This document shows, piece after piece, positions 45,364-54,478 of a stretch of 64,000 bases of DNA. Location of the stretch: positions 372,001 through 436,000 of the forward strand of contig JAKQIY010000068.1 in assembly GCA_029561455.1 (NCBI GenBank). Reading direction: 5' to 3'. Both the position numbers and the translations under genes were made by a program. The DNA comes from a bacterium. Its GTDB lineage: Bacteria; Zhuqueibacterota; Zhuqueibacteria; Residuimicrobiales; Krinioviventaceae. A model generated the notes under the pieces. It was not told the DNA's origin. It was given only the letters and a program-made list of their open reading frames with translations, and did no database searches. Each line of letters starts with the position of its first letter. The first letter of the stretch is position 1.

Positions 45364-48300
45364 CTATGCCTTGTATTTTACCGGAACAATTGCTTTAACA
45401 AATGTCCCTTGTCCGGGTTCGGAATTAATCATGAACTCACCGGACAGGTATTCCACTCTTTCTTTCATACCGATCAAACCAAAATGAATTTTCTTATTTT
45501 TATCGATTGCATCTATATTAAATCCGACGCCATTATCCCTGATACATAATATAATATTTCCGTCTTGAAGTTCCAGATTTACACTAACCTCGGAAGCCCG
45601 GGCATATTTTGAAATATTGTTAAGCGCTTCCTGGACAACCCGGTATAGCGCAAGTTCAATTACATTAGTTAAAGAACCATCAAACTTTTCACATTTAAAT
45701 TCTACTGCAATTTTACAGCGCCGGGAGAAATCTTTAATATGTTCCCGCAAAGCAATTTCAAGGCCAAAATCATCGAGTAATTGCGGTCTCAACAAGGCGC
45801 ACAGGTTTCTGGCTTCGTTCATCGCCTCCGACAATGTGTGTCGTGAAGCGGCAAGCTGTCGTTTGGCTAAAGCTGCATCGGTTTTCATAGAAATTGACAT
45901 CGCGCTCATTTCAAATTGCAAAGCTGTTAATATTTGTCCAAGAGAATCATGTATTTCCCGTGAAATGTGCGCGCGTTCATCTTCCTGCATTTGTACCAAT
46001 TGTGCAGCAAAATTTTTACTCTGTTCGATGGCCAAAACCTGGTCGGTAATATCGATATTCATGCCAATAAAACCGATCACATCACCGCCTTCAATAAGAA
46101 TTGGACTGATAATCATCCGGTAATTGATGGCTTTTTCGCCAATGTGTAATAAATATTCATGCTGCATGACCTGGCCATTTTTCCGGCTGTTAATCACCAG
46201 TTGATGAATGATCTGTAAAAGCATCAGATCATTGGCGTTTTTTATGCCCTTTTTCTTTACCAGGTTTTCCCAGTTCTCCCGGAATTTATTGTTGGTGTCA
46301 CGAAGCATACCGTTCTGACCCAGGTTAAAAACTTCAAAAGGAATATTGCGAAATAAAGTTCGGTAACGCGCTTCACTGTTGCGGATTTCCATTTCAGCTT
46401 TTTTTTGCTGAGTAATATCCTTGAAAAATCCTTTAATTCCTTTAACAATACCATTTTCTATTACCCGTCGGCCATTATAATTGATCCAGAACTCTTGTCC
46501 GTCAGGCCGCCGCAGGGGTATTTCACAACCGGGTTCGGGTTTGCCGCTCATAATCAATAAAAATCGTTTTTCAACATCAATTTCCGATGTCAACCAGGGT
46601 TTCTGGTTATTTAAAAGGTTCAGGGCATTAAGATCTTCCTGGCTTATACCGAAAATATTCATTGCCGCTTTATTTAAATACTCTACGATACCATCTTTAT
46701 TTATAAAATAATAACCGTCAATAGAACGTTCGATAATGTCTCTAAATTTTCCTTCCGAAGCTTTTAAAGCGGCTTCTGTTTCCTTGAGTTGAGTAATGTT
46801 TGTCATAACACCACGAAAACCGATAACCTGGCCATTTCTTTTAATGGTTGTCGAACGTCCGATAACCGGGAAGAAACTACCGTTACGTCGTAAAGCTAAA
46901 TATTCGGAATTTCGGGTAGGTTCGCCATTGAGGATTCGTTGTCGGTTCTCCCACATGCGCTTTCGATCCTGGGGAACGATCATATCCTGGGCATAAACGC
47001 CTTTTTCCAATTCCTCCCTGGTCACTCCGGTACTGGTTAAAGCGACCTGATTAACAAAAGTAAACTTGTTATCCAGATCAATTTCATAAACAATTTCCGG
47101 TAATAATTCGGCCAATTCACGAAACCGCTCTTCGCCGGCGCGAAGCTGCAATTCCATATCTTTTTGTTCCTGAACATCTCGCCCGACACCAATTATTTCA
47201 ATGACGTGCGCCTCCTCATCAATAATTGCAGTCTCTACCCATGAAAACCAGCGCCAACCCTCTTTGGTTAACATGCGACATTCCAGGTGGCAACGATGCG
47301 GTGGCGTTAACAGGTTTTTCATGATCTGTTTGGTACTTTTACGGTTATCATAATGGATAAAGGACATAAAACGCTTACCAAGTAAGTCCTGTTCATCTTT
47401 ATTAAAGGAAACACAAAAGGAAGGGCTGGCAAATAACAGATATCCTTCGGCATCCATTTTAATAATCAAATCGCCCTGGTTTTCAACCAATGCTTTATAT
47501 TGTTCCCGGCTTTTCTGTAAATCTCGTTCTGTTTTAATCCGTTCAGAAATATCACGAGATATTCCCTGAACAGCATACACTTCACCCTGGTCATTTTTTA
47601 ACGGCACCAGCCAACTGCCAATCCAGAGTTTTTTACCTGAAAAAAAAGTCTCGGTTTCAATATAAAAAGGTTCGCCGTTAACAAATACTCGGCGCATGCT
47701 GTCTTTTTGGCGTTGTGAATCACCACTTGAAAAAAAGGCGGTTTGTTTATTGCCGATAATCTCGGTCGGGGTTAATCCGAGCGCCCGGGCCGCATATTCA
47801 TTAACATAAAGTACAATACCTTGCCGGTCAATAATAAAGATCATATCCTGAGCCGCTTCGGCAAGACTACGATAACGTTTTTCACTTTCCAGCAATTTCT
47901 CAGTAATTTTTTTCTTCTCGGTTATATCATTTACAACCCCGATTATTGCTACAGGAACATTGCTTTCATCCCGAACCAGCAGAGCATTAACTTCCACATA
48001 AACCCTGGTTTTATCGCGCCTTTGCAGAGTATATTCCCTGGTGTTCATAATCCCGGTTGCAAACAATTCTTCCAGGTTTTTATCATCCATTTCCCATTGT
48101 TCAGGAACAATAAATTCTTTTATAGTTGTTTTTTTATCTATTAACGGTAGTGGCTCTGAAGAACCAAGTATATCAGCTAATTTCTTGTTGATCTGTAAAA
48201 TATTTCCATCAGCAGTAGCGAGAACTAGACCCATTGGTGATAATTCAAACAATAGCCGGTAGCGTTCTTCACTCTCTAATAATTGTTGAGTGATGTATTT

Positions 48301-50037
48301 TTTTTCACTTATATCATTTAAAACACCGATTGATGCGGCAGGATTACCAGTTGCATCCCTGATTAATATCACATCGACTTCGACAGTAATATAGTTGCCA
48401 TCGGTTTTTACCAACTGATATTCCCTGGATTGCATAAAACCGTTAGTCAGTAACTCTTTAACGTTTTCATTATCTATTTTCCTGTAATCGGAAGCTACAT
48501 AATCTCTGATCTTTTTTCCGCTTGCCAGCATTTCCCCGACAGACGAATAACCCAGCAACTGCGCAATTTTATTATTTGCTTTCAGGATAGTACCATCAAG
48601 GCTTGTGAGTACATTCCCCATTGGTGATAATTCAAATAAAACCCGGTAGCGTTCTTCACTCTCTTTTAAAGCAATTTCAATTTTCTTCCGTTCAGATATA
48701 TCTCTTAAAACCGATAAATATGCCCTCTTGCCATGATAATTAATTACCATAGAGGCTATTTCAACATAAAAAATCTCACCGGTTAATTTAATAAAGCGTT
48801 GCTCAATGAGTGGAAAAATTTTATATTGATTTAATCCGGTGACCGGTGAAGACAATAGTTCTTTATCTTCAGGGTGGATAAACTCTAACAGATTCTTTCC
48901 AATCAACTCGGCTGGACATTTGGCGCCAAATAAAGCCACGCCATTTTTATTCACATAAATTATTTTAGCGTCTCTATGGATACAAACAGCTTTAAAAGAA
49001 ACCTCAATTAATTTCCTGTAGCTCAACTCTGTATGGCGTATGTATTTATTAAATTTTTTACTGTGGAAATAGATACCCATTAAATTTACATAAAGCTGTA
49101 ATAATACCAGTTCATGATCTTGAATTTTGAGATGTGAATCAGTATTATCGAGAAATACTAATCCGTTTAATTTAAAATTTACCCATAAAGGCAGAGCAAC
49201 AACAGACCCGATAGATAATGATTGCAATAATTTTTTTTCATTACCGGCTTTATCCGGTAGTTTTCCTGTCTCCGGAATGATAAGGTATTCATTATTTTTT
49301 AATTGCTCAATACCCCAGGGATAGTCCGAGATATTCAGTTGTCTTAATAGATCGCCCAATTGCAGGGCAGGGTGTTGATACCATTCTGCAACAAATCGGA
49401 TGCGGGTAAACTGCCGGTTAAAAATAAATACACAGGTCCTTCTGGCGTTAATAACATGGGCAAGGTCCTGAAGATATGAATTAATATCCTTCTTTTCCCG
49501 GAAAAAGTAAGAAATGTTTTGAATCTGTTCCAAAAGACGTAAACAACAATTTCGGTATTTTTCGGTTTGTTCATACTGATCTTTATAAGTATTTCTTTTT
49601 TGTTCAGTTACCGTTTTGTTCTCATCAGTATCAGGGCTATCCTGAACTAGCGAGTCCTTTGGTTCTGATAAAGTCAAGTAAAGTATATTCAGATCGTTTT
49701 CATCCTGAACCGGTTTTACAATATCCACCCGAACCGGACGTGGTGAATCTGTTAAATCATTTGTAATCAATGTTGCCGGTATGGCCGGTTCGGACAGATT
49801 TTGAGAGATGAACAGATCGGGCCAGGTTACGCCTTGCTTTGTTAAACACAGCCAGGTATCGACCGAACTGCCGGTTAAAGAATGTTCTTCAGTATGTAGT
49901 AAAGCGGCAAAATAACGGTTGACATAAAGGATCGCCCCGGATGAATCGACAACACATGCCGGCACAGGGGCAGAGCCAAGAGTCTGACATATAGTCATAA
50001 AACTGGCAGTAAATCGGTTTTGTTGGTTTTTATTCAT
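45364..50037 (-). CDS. Giant cytoplasmic sensor kinase (PAS-GAF-PAS8-HisKA_3-HATPase)
   Basis: 1557 residues with no membrane segment. A PAS domain at the N terminus is followed by a GAF-like domain (about 165-330), then eight more PAS domains, each starting with patterns like YRVLFELSPMG, YRSLAEAAQDMIFI, FRELAELLPEIVY or FRDIIERSIDGYY, several with a PAC tail (DISEKK, DITEKK). The C terminus is a NarX/DegS-type HisKA_3 (ISREIHDSLGQILTAL, His near 1362) plus HATPase_c (RDNGVGFNID, HFGLIGMKERVEYLSG). The fourth and fifth PAS are a recent tandem duplication (387-bp period). It pairs with the downstream NarL-type regulator, one base away. Confidence 0.93.
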   Translation of the reverse strand: MNKNQQNRFTASFMTICQTLGSAPVPACVVDSSGAILYVNRYFAALLHTEEHSLTGSSVDTWLCLTKQGVTWPDLFISQNLSEPAIPATLITNDLTDSPRPVRVDIVKPVQDENDLNILYLTLSEPKDSLVQDSPDTDENKTVTEQKRNTYKDQYEQTEKYRNCCLRLLEQIQNISYFFREKKDINSYLQDLAHVINARRTCVFIFNRQFTRIRFVAEWYQHPALQLGDLLRQLNISDYPWGIEQLKNNEYLIIPETGKLPDKAGNEKKLLQSLSIGSVVALPLWVNFKLNGLVFLDNTDSHLKIQDHELVLLQLYVNLMGIYFHSKKFNKYIRHTELSYRKLIEVSFKAVCIHRDAKIIYVNKNGVALFGAKCPAELIGKNLLEFIHPEDKELLSSPVTGLNQYKIFPLIEQRFIKLTGEIFYVEIASMVINYHGKRAYLSVLRDISERKKIEIALKESEERYRVLFELSPMGNVLTSLDGTILKANNKIAQLLGYSSVGEMLASGKKIRDYVASDYRKIDNENVKELLTNGFMQSREYQLVKTDGNYITVEVDVILIRDATGNPAASIGVLNDISEKKYITQQLLESEERYRLLFELSPMGLVLATADGNILQINKKLADILGSSEPLPLIDKKTTIKEFIVPEQWEMDDKNLEELFATGIMNTREYTLQRRDKTRVYVEVNALLVRDESNVPVAIIGVVNDITEKKKITEKLLESEKRYRSLAEAAQDMIFIIDRQGIVLYVNEYAARALGLTPTEIIGNKQTAFFSSGDSQRQKDSMRRVFVNGEPFYIETETFFSGKKLWIGSWLVPLKNDQGEVYAVQGISRDISERIKTERDLQKSREQYKALVENQGDLIIKMDAEGYLLFASPSFCVSFNKDEQDLLGKRFMSFIHYDNRKSTKQIMKNLLTPPHRCHLECRMLTKEGWRWFSWVETAIIDEEAHVIEIIGVGRDVQEQKDMELQLRAGEERFRELAELLPEIVYEIDLDNKFTFVNQVALTSTGVTREELEKGVYAQDMIVPQDRKRMWENRQRILNGEPTRNSEYLALRRNGSFFPVIGRSTTIKRNGQVIGFRGVMTNITQLKETEAALKASEGKFRDIIERSIDGYYFINKDGIVEYLNKAAMNIFGISQEDLNALNLLNNQKPWLTSEIDVEKRFLLIMSGKPEPGCEIPLRRPDGQEFWINYNGRRVIENGIVKGIKGFFKDITQQKKAEMEIRNSEARYRTLFRNIPFEVFNLGQNGMLRDTNNKFRENWENLVKKKGIKNANDLMLLQIIHQLVINSRKNGQVMQHEYLLHIGEKAINYRMIISPILIEGGDVIGFIGMNIDITDQVLAIEQSKNFAAQLVQMQEDERAHISREIHDSLGQILTALQFEMSAMSISMKTDAALAKRQLAASRHTLSEAMNEARNLCALLRPQLLDDFGLEIALREHIKDFSRRCKIAVEFKCEKFDGSLTNVIELALYRVVQEALNNISKYARASEVSVNLELQDGNIILCIRDNGVGFNIDAIDKNKKIHFGLIGMKERVEYLSGEFMINSEPGQGTFVKAIVPVKYKA

Positions 50038-50429
50038 GTTTTCATTTTGTCCAGAAAATTGACAATTTACCCGATAATCAACTAAACCCCAAACATGGAG
50101 TAATCCTCAATTATTGATAAAACCCGTATCTAAAAGCCCGCGCGCCGGTTATATATTGCAAATATAATTAATTATTGCCGCATAAGCAAGTATGAAACCA
50201 TTTGTAACTCAGCCAGCATCGGTCATTAATTAATAATGTTGTTATTCACTTTTTGTTTTTATAAATTATCACGGATGAAATGTTTGATAATTCAATAGCA
50301 TATATGATGTTTCCCTATAATTTATTTTTGGGCAATTTGTTAACAAAAACAGATATAATGCGTCTAACTAAAAAATCAAATTAAATATTTTAATTACAAA
50401 TATAATAAAAGCGGGAAATACCCACAGTA
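50038..50429. other. Divergent intergenic region between the giant kinase and ABC exporter
   Basis: A 392-bp AT-rich gap with no gene and no recognised operator. Promoters for the leftward kinase operon and the rightward ABC operon must lie here. Confidence 0.4.
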
Positions 50430-52259
50430 ATGCTTTCGGAACGATTATATCCCCTGCGTTTCATTTCCAAATACTTGCTGCATTATAAATGGCAGTTGAC
50501 GCTTGGTTTGGTATATATCATTATTATGACGGGATTGCAGGTCTTGACCCCCTGGTTATTACGTTATGCCATTGATTATATGCAAAGCATTCATCAAACT
50601 CCAGGCGTTGTAATGCCCGATTTTACCCGGCTTCTGATCGGCGCTTTTCAGTTGACTACCCCCCTGTCCATTATTTTCTCTTTTTCACTGCTCATAGTCA
50701 TAGCGACCATAATACAAGGAATATTCCGCTTTTTAATGCGCGATACGCTCATCGGTGTTTCCAGAAAAATGGAGTATGAACTGCGCAACGATTATTATGC
50801 CCACCTGCAAACTCTGACGCCGTCATTTTTTCAGCGCAATCAAACCGGTGATTTAATGGCCCGCGCTACCAACGACCTGAACGCGGTGCGTACCATGGTC
50901 GGGCCGGGAATCATGTATTTTATCTCGACCTTTTTTCTGTTCATCATTGTCATTGTCTTTATGATAAAAATTAATGCCAATCTCACATTCTGGGCATTAC
51001 TGACAGTGCCTCCCAGTGTACTGGTCATTTACAAGCTGGTCTCAAAAATTGAAAAACTGTTCGACCTTATCCAGTCGCAATTTTCCGCTTTGACCTCCAC
51101 AGTTGAAGAAAATGTATCCGGTATTCGCGTTATTAAATCTTATAATCGCCAGGAACATGTTTTACACAAATTCAATAAAGTAAGCAGCGAGTTAATAACC
51201 CGAAACATGGCGCTGGCGCGGGTGCAATCGACCTTTCGTTCATTTATTCAGTTCATAACCGGAACCGGTACGTTGATCATTCTGTGGGTTGGCGGCCATA
51301 AAATTATTGCCGGTACGCTATCGATTGGCGGTCTGGTGGCGTTCTTTTCCTATCTCATTATGCTCACCTGGCCAATGATCGCCGCCGGGTGGGTGTTGAA
51401 TATGTGGCAGCAGGGTATTGCCTCGCTGAAAAGACTGATCTCCATCATGGGAGAAAAACCGGAATTTGCCGATGATGCTCGAACCGATCCTGCGATTACC
51501 CGCATAAATGGAGAAATAGAGTTCAGGGATATCTGTTTTTCCTATCATGCCGATGAACCGGAGATATTAAGCCATGTCAATTTAAAAATCAAGGCCGGTT
51601 CCACGGTGGCGATTGTCGGGCCGACCGGTTCGGGGAAATCTACCCTGGTGAACCTGGTGCCGCGCCTGTTTGAGCCGCACGATGGACAACTATTCATAGA
51701 CGGACACGATATCCGCACCATTCCCCTGCAAACCCTGCGCAAAGCCGTCGGTTATGTCCCGCAGGAAAGTTATCTTTTTTCCGACACCCTGCTGGAAAAT
51801 ATTGTTTTTGGCTTGGAAAGTTATCAACCGCAGGATGTGGTTGCGGCGATGGAAACCTCGCAGATCATTCGCGATATGGATCAGTTTCCTGAAAAGCTGG
51901 AAACAATCGTTGGCGAGCGGGGCATCACCCTGTCCGGCGGCCAAAAGCAGCGCACCGCCATTTCCCGCGCCGTAATTAAAAAACCGGCTATCTTGATCCT
52001 CGACGATTCCCTGAGCGCTGTAGACACCTATACTGAAGAAGAAATATTGAAACAATTGCGCCGGGTGATGGATGATTGCACCGCAATCATAGTCTCGCAT
52101 CGTATCTCTTCCATCCGGGACGCCGATGAAATCATTGTTCTCAATGAAGGTAGAATAGTCGAACAAGGCCGACACTCCGCCCTGCTAAAAAATAAGGGGC
52201 TCTATTACAACTTGTTCCAGCGGCAGCGGCTGGAAGAATCTTTGCAAGAAATGCAGTGA
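50430..52259 (+). CDS. Heterodimeric ABC exporter subunit, degenerate-site NBD (MdlA-like)
   Basis: 609 residues: six TM helices (about 20-310) and a C-terminal ABC ATPase. Walker A GPTGSGKST, signature LSGGQKQR, H-loop SHRIS. Walker B reads ILILDDSLSAVD (near residue 526), with Asp where a catalytic Glu is usual. Such subunits pair with a partner having a canonical Walker B; the non-canonical site is completed by the partner's weak signature. The partner starts 1 bp downstream. Probably exports a lipid, peptide or drug; substrate unknown. Resembles MdlA and the TM287-type exporters. Confidence 0.93.
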   Translation: MLSERLYPLRFISKYLLHYKWQLTLGLVYIIIMTGLQVLTPWLLRYAIDYMQSIHQTPGVVMPDFTRLLIGAFQLTTPLSIIFSFSLLIVIATIIQGIFRFLMRDTLIGVSRKMEYELRNDYYAHLQTLTPSFFQRNQTGDLMARATNDLNAVRTMVGPGIMYFISTFFLFIIVIVFMIKINANLTFWALLTVPPSVLVIYKLVSKIEKLFDLIQSQFSALTSTVEENVSGIRVIKSYNRQEHVLHKFNKVSSELITRNMALARVQSTFRSFIQFITGTGTLIILWVGGHKIIAGTLSIGGLVAFFSYLIMLTWPMIAAGWVLNMWQQGIASLKRLISIMGEKPEFADDARTDPAITRINGEIEFRDICFSYHADEPEILSHVNLKIKAGSTVAIVGPTGSGKSTLVNLVPRLFEPHDGQLFIDGHDIRTIPLQTLRKAVGYVPQESYLFSDTLLENIVFGLESYQPQDVVAAMETSQIIRDMDQFPEKLETIVGERGITLSGGQKQRTAISRAVIKKPAILILDDSLSAVDTYTEEEILKQLRRVMDDCTAIIVSHRISSIRDADEIIVLNEGRIVEQGRHSALLKNKGLYYNLFQRQRLEESLQEMQ

Positions 52260-52260
52260 T

Positions 52261-54030
52261 ATGAAGGAACAAGAAGAAGAGTTGACCGGCAAGGCGTACG
52301 ATAGCCGGTTGATGAAAAGACTGTTACAATTTATCAGGCCATATAAAATCCAGATGGCCCTGGCGCTTTTATTCCTGGTCATTTTTGCTTTTTGCGAATT
52401 GCTGGGCCCCTATCTCATTAAAATAGCTATCGACAGTAAAATCGCCACCGGGGATATGCATGGATTGTTGATCATAACCCTGATATTTTTACTGGTTCTG
52501 ATTATACAATTTATTGTGAACTATATGTACCAGTATTTAACCCAGTGGCTGGGGCAGCATATCATGTATGATATTCGTAACCAGATTTTTACGCACGTGT
52601 TAAAACTGCCTCTCTCCTTTTTCAACAAAAATCCGGTGGGACGACTGGTAACCCGGCTGACCAACGATGTTGAAGCCCTGAATGAAATGCTTTCCAGCGG
52701 CCTGGTGGCAATATTTGGCGACCTGGTTGTATTGATCGGCATTGTCATTGTCATGCTCAATCTCAACTGGCAACTGGCGTTGATCACTTTTGCCATTATG
52801 CCGTTTATTTTTTACGCCTCATGGTTATTCCGGGTCAAGGTACGTGATTCATTTCGCAAGGTACGGCTGCGTATTGCCCGTATCAACAGCTTTTTGCAGG
52901 AAAACATCTCCGGCATGTCCATTGTGCAATTGTTCCTGCGTGAAAAAAAGAATTACAAGCATTTTGACGAATTGAACAAAAGCCACCTCGACGCGCATCT
53001 GGAAACGATCCGTTATTTTGCCATTTTCTTTCCCGCTATCGAATTGCTCAGTTCGGTTGCCCTGGCGCTGATCCTGTGGTATGGTGGATTTCGTATATAT
53101 AACCAAACCCTCACTATTGGCGTTGTTGTCGCTTTTATCCAGTATGCACAACGGTTTTTCCAGCCGATCCGCGACCTGTCCGATAAATATAACATCATGC
53201 AGGCGGCTATGGCCTCAAGTGAACGGATCTTTATATTACTGGATTCTCCAGAACAACAGAACACCCTTAAAGAGCCGACAGCGCTAAAGGCGGTTACCGG
53301 AAAAATTGAATTCAAGAATGTTACTTTTTCATATAATGGCGATGAGCAGGTGTTGAAAAATATCTCGTTTACCGTACATCCCGGTGAAAAAGTAGCTATT
53401 GTCGGCGCCACCGGCTCCGGCAAAACCACCCTGACTAACCTGATCACCCGTATGTATGAATTGCAGCAGGGACAAATTATGATCGATGATGTGGACATTG
53501 CCGCTATACCGGTTAATAATTTGCGCAAAATGGTCGGCATGGTGCAGCAGGACAATTTTATCTTTGCCGATAGTATCCACGATAACATAACCCTGGGCAA
53601 TGACGACATTACCCCGGATAAAGTGGCAGCGGCAGCCCGTAATGTTAATGCCCATCATTTTATAAACAAACTGCCGGACAGGTTCGATTATACCTTATTT
53701 CAGAGAGGCGGCAATATCTCGGTAGGACAAAAGCAACTGGTGGCTTTTGCCCGTGCCCTGGCTTACGATCCGCACATACTCATCATGGATGAAGCGACTT
53801 CCAGCGTGGACACCGAAACCGAATTGTGGATCAGGGACGCCACCAACAAGTTGATGACCGGACGCACCGCCATCATCATTGCCCACCGGCTCTCCACTAT
53901 ACAAAATGTCGACAAGATCATTGTTTTGCATAAAGGCGAAATCCGCGAAATGGGCGCCCATGCCGAATTGCTGAAAAAACGCGGCATTTACTATCGTTTA
54001 TACCGCTTGCAGTTTAAAAACACCGAGTAG
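52261..54030 (+). CDS. Heterodimeric ABC exporter subunit, canonical-Walker-B NBD (MdlB-like)
   Basis: 589 residues, six TM helices then ABC ATPase. Walker A GATGSGKTT, Walker B ILIMDEATSSVD with the catalytic Glu, H-loop AHRLS. Its signature is ISVGQKQL rather than LSGGQ, so it completes the degenerate site formed with the upstream subunit's DD Walker B. This matched asymmetry is strong evidence that the two form a single heterodimer. It starts 1 bp after the first gene's stop. Confidence 0.93.
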   Translation: MKEQEEELTGKAYDSRLMKRLLQFIRPYKIQMALALLFLVIFAFCELLGPYLIKIAIDSKIATGDMHGLLIITLIFLLVLIIQFIVNYMYQYLTQWLGQHIMYDIRNQIFTHVLKLPLSFFNKNPVGRLVTRLTNDVEALNEMLSSGLVAIFGDLVVLIGIVIVMLNLNWQLALITFAIMPFIFYASWLFRVKVRDSFRKVRLRIARINSFLQENISGMSIVQLFLREKKNYKHFDELNKSHLDAHLETIRYFAIFFPAIELLSSVALALILWYGGFRIYNQTLTIGVVVAFIQYAQRFFQPIRDLSDKYNIMQAAMASSERIFILLDSPEQQNTLKEPTALKAVTGKIEFKNVTFSYNGDEQVLKNISFTVHPGEKVAIVGATGSGKTTLTNLITRMYELQQGQIMIDDVDIAAIPVNNLRKMVGMVQQDNFIFADSIHDNITLGNDDITPDKVAAAARNVNAHHFINKLPDRFDYTLFQRGGNISVGQKQLVAFARALAYDPHILIMDEATSSVDTETELWIRDATNKLMTGRTAIIIAHRLSTIQNVDKIIVLHKGEIREMGAHAELLKKRGIYYRLYRLQFKNTE

Positions 54031-54074
54031 CGCTCTGACCTGCTTTTTTTAACCATTATTGACAAGGTATTATT

Positions 54075-54458
54075 ATGCCCCTGGTAATAATAGAACTGAG
54101 CGCCGGTCACCCCAAACCCTGGTTGCAGCAATTAATGACCACCGTTATGGATGGCGTACAAAATGTTTTAAAGCTGCCGGCAAATGACCGAAACATCCGC
54201 TTGCTGGAATACGAACCCGATCTGTTCACCATGAAAAAGCCGTACCGCATTTTGATAGAAATAACCATGTTTAGCGGCAGAACCCCGGAAATCAAAAAAG
54301 CGCTATATCGCTGCATTGTCGATGACCTGCATGAAAAATTGGGCATAGAGCGAGATACGGTATTCATTGTGATCAACGATCAACCTCTGCACAACTGGGG
54401 GGTGCGCGGCGGTATTCCGGCCACTGAAATTAAACTGGATTTTGATGTTAATATTTAA
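54075..54458 (+). CDS. Tautomerase-superfamily protein
   Basis: 127 residues beginning MPLVIIELSAGH, giving the N-terminal proline (after Met removal) that acts as the general base in 4-oxalocrotonate tautomerase-type enzymes. The length is that of a fused two-unit member of the tautomerase/MIF superfamily (LFTMKKPYRILIEITMFSG, DTVFIVINDQPLHNWG). Substrate unknown. It lies 44 bp after the ABC exporter and 20 bp before the amylase gene, so it may share a transcript. Confidence 0.82.
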   Translation: MPLVIIELSAGHPKPWLQQLMTTVMDGVQNVLKLPANDRNIRLLEYEPDLFTMKKPYRILIEITMFSGRTPEIKKALYRCIVDDLHEKLGIERDTVFIVINDQPLHNWGVRGGIPATEIKLDFDVNI

Positions 54459-54478
54459 ACAATCCCAGGCAGCAAACC

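Noticed and set aside
53013-53609. 198-codon minus-strand frame
   Set aside because: Antisense shadow of the second ABC subunit; Ser/Ile-rich with no known features.
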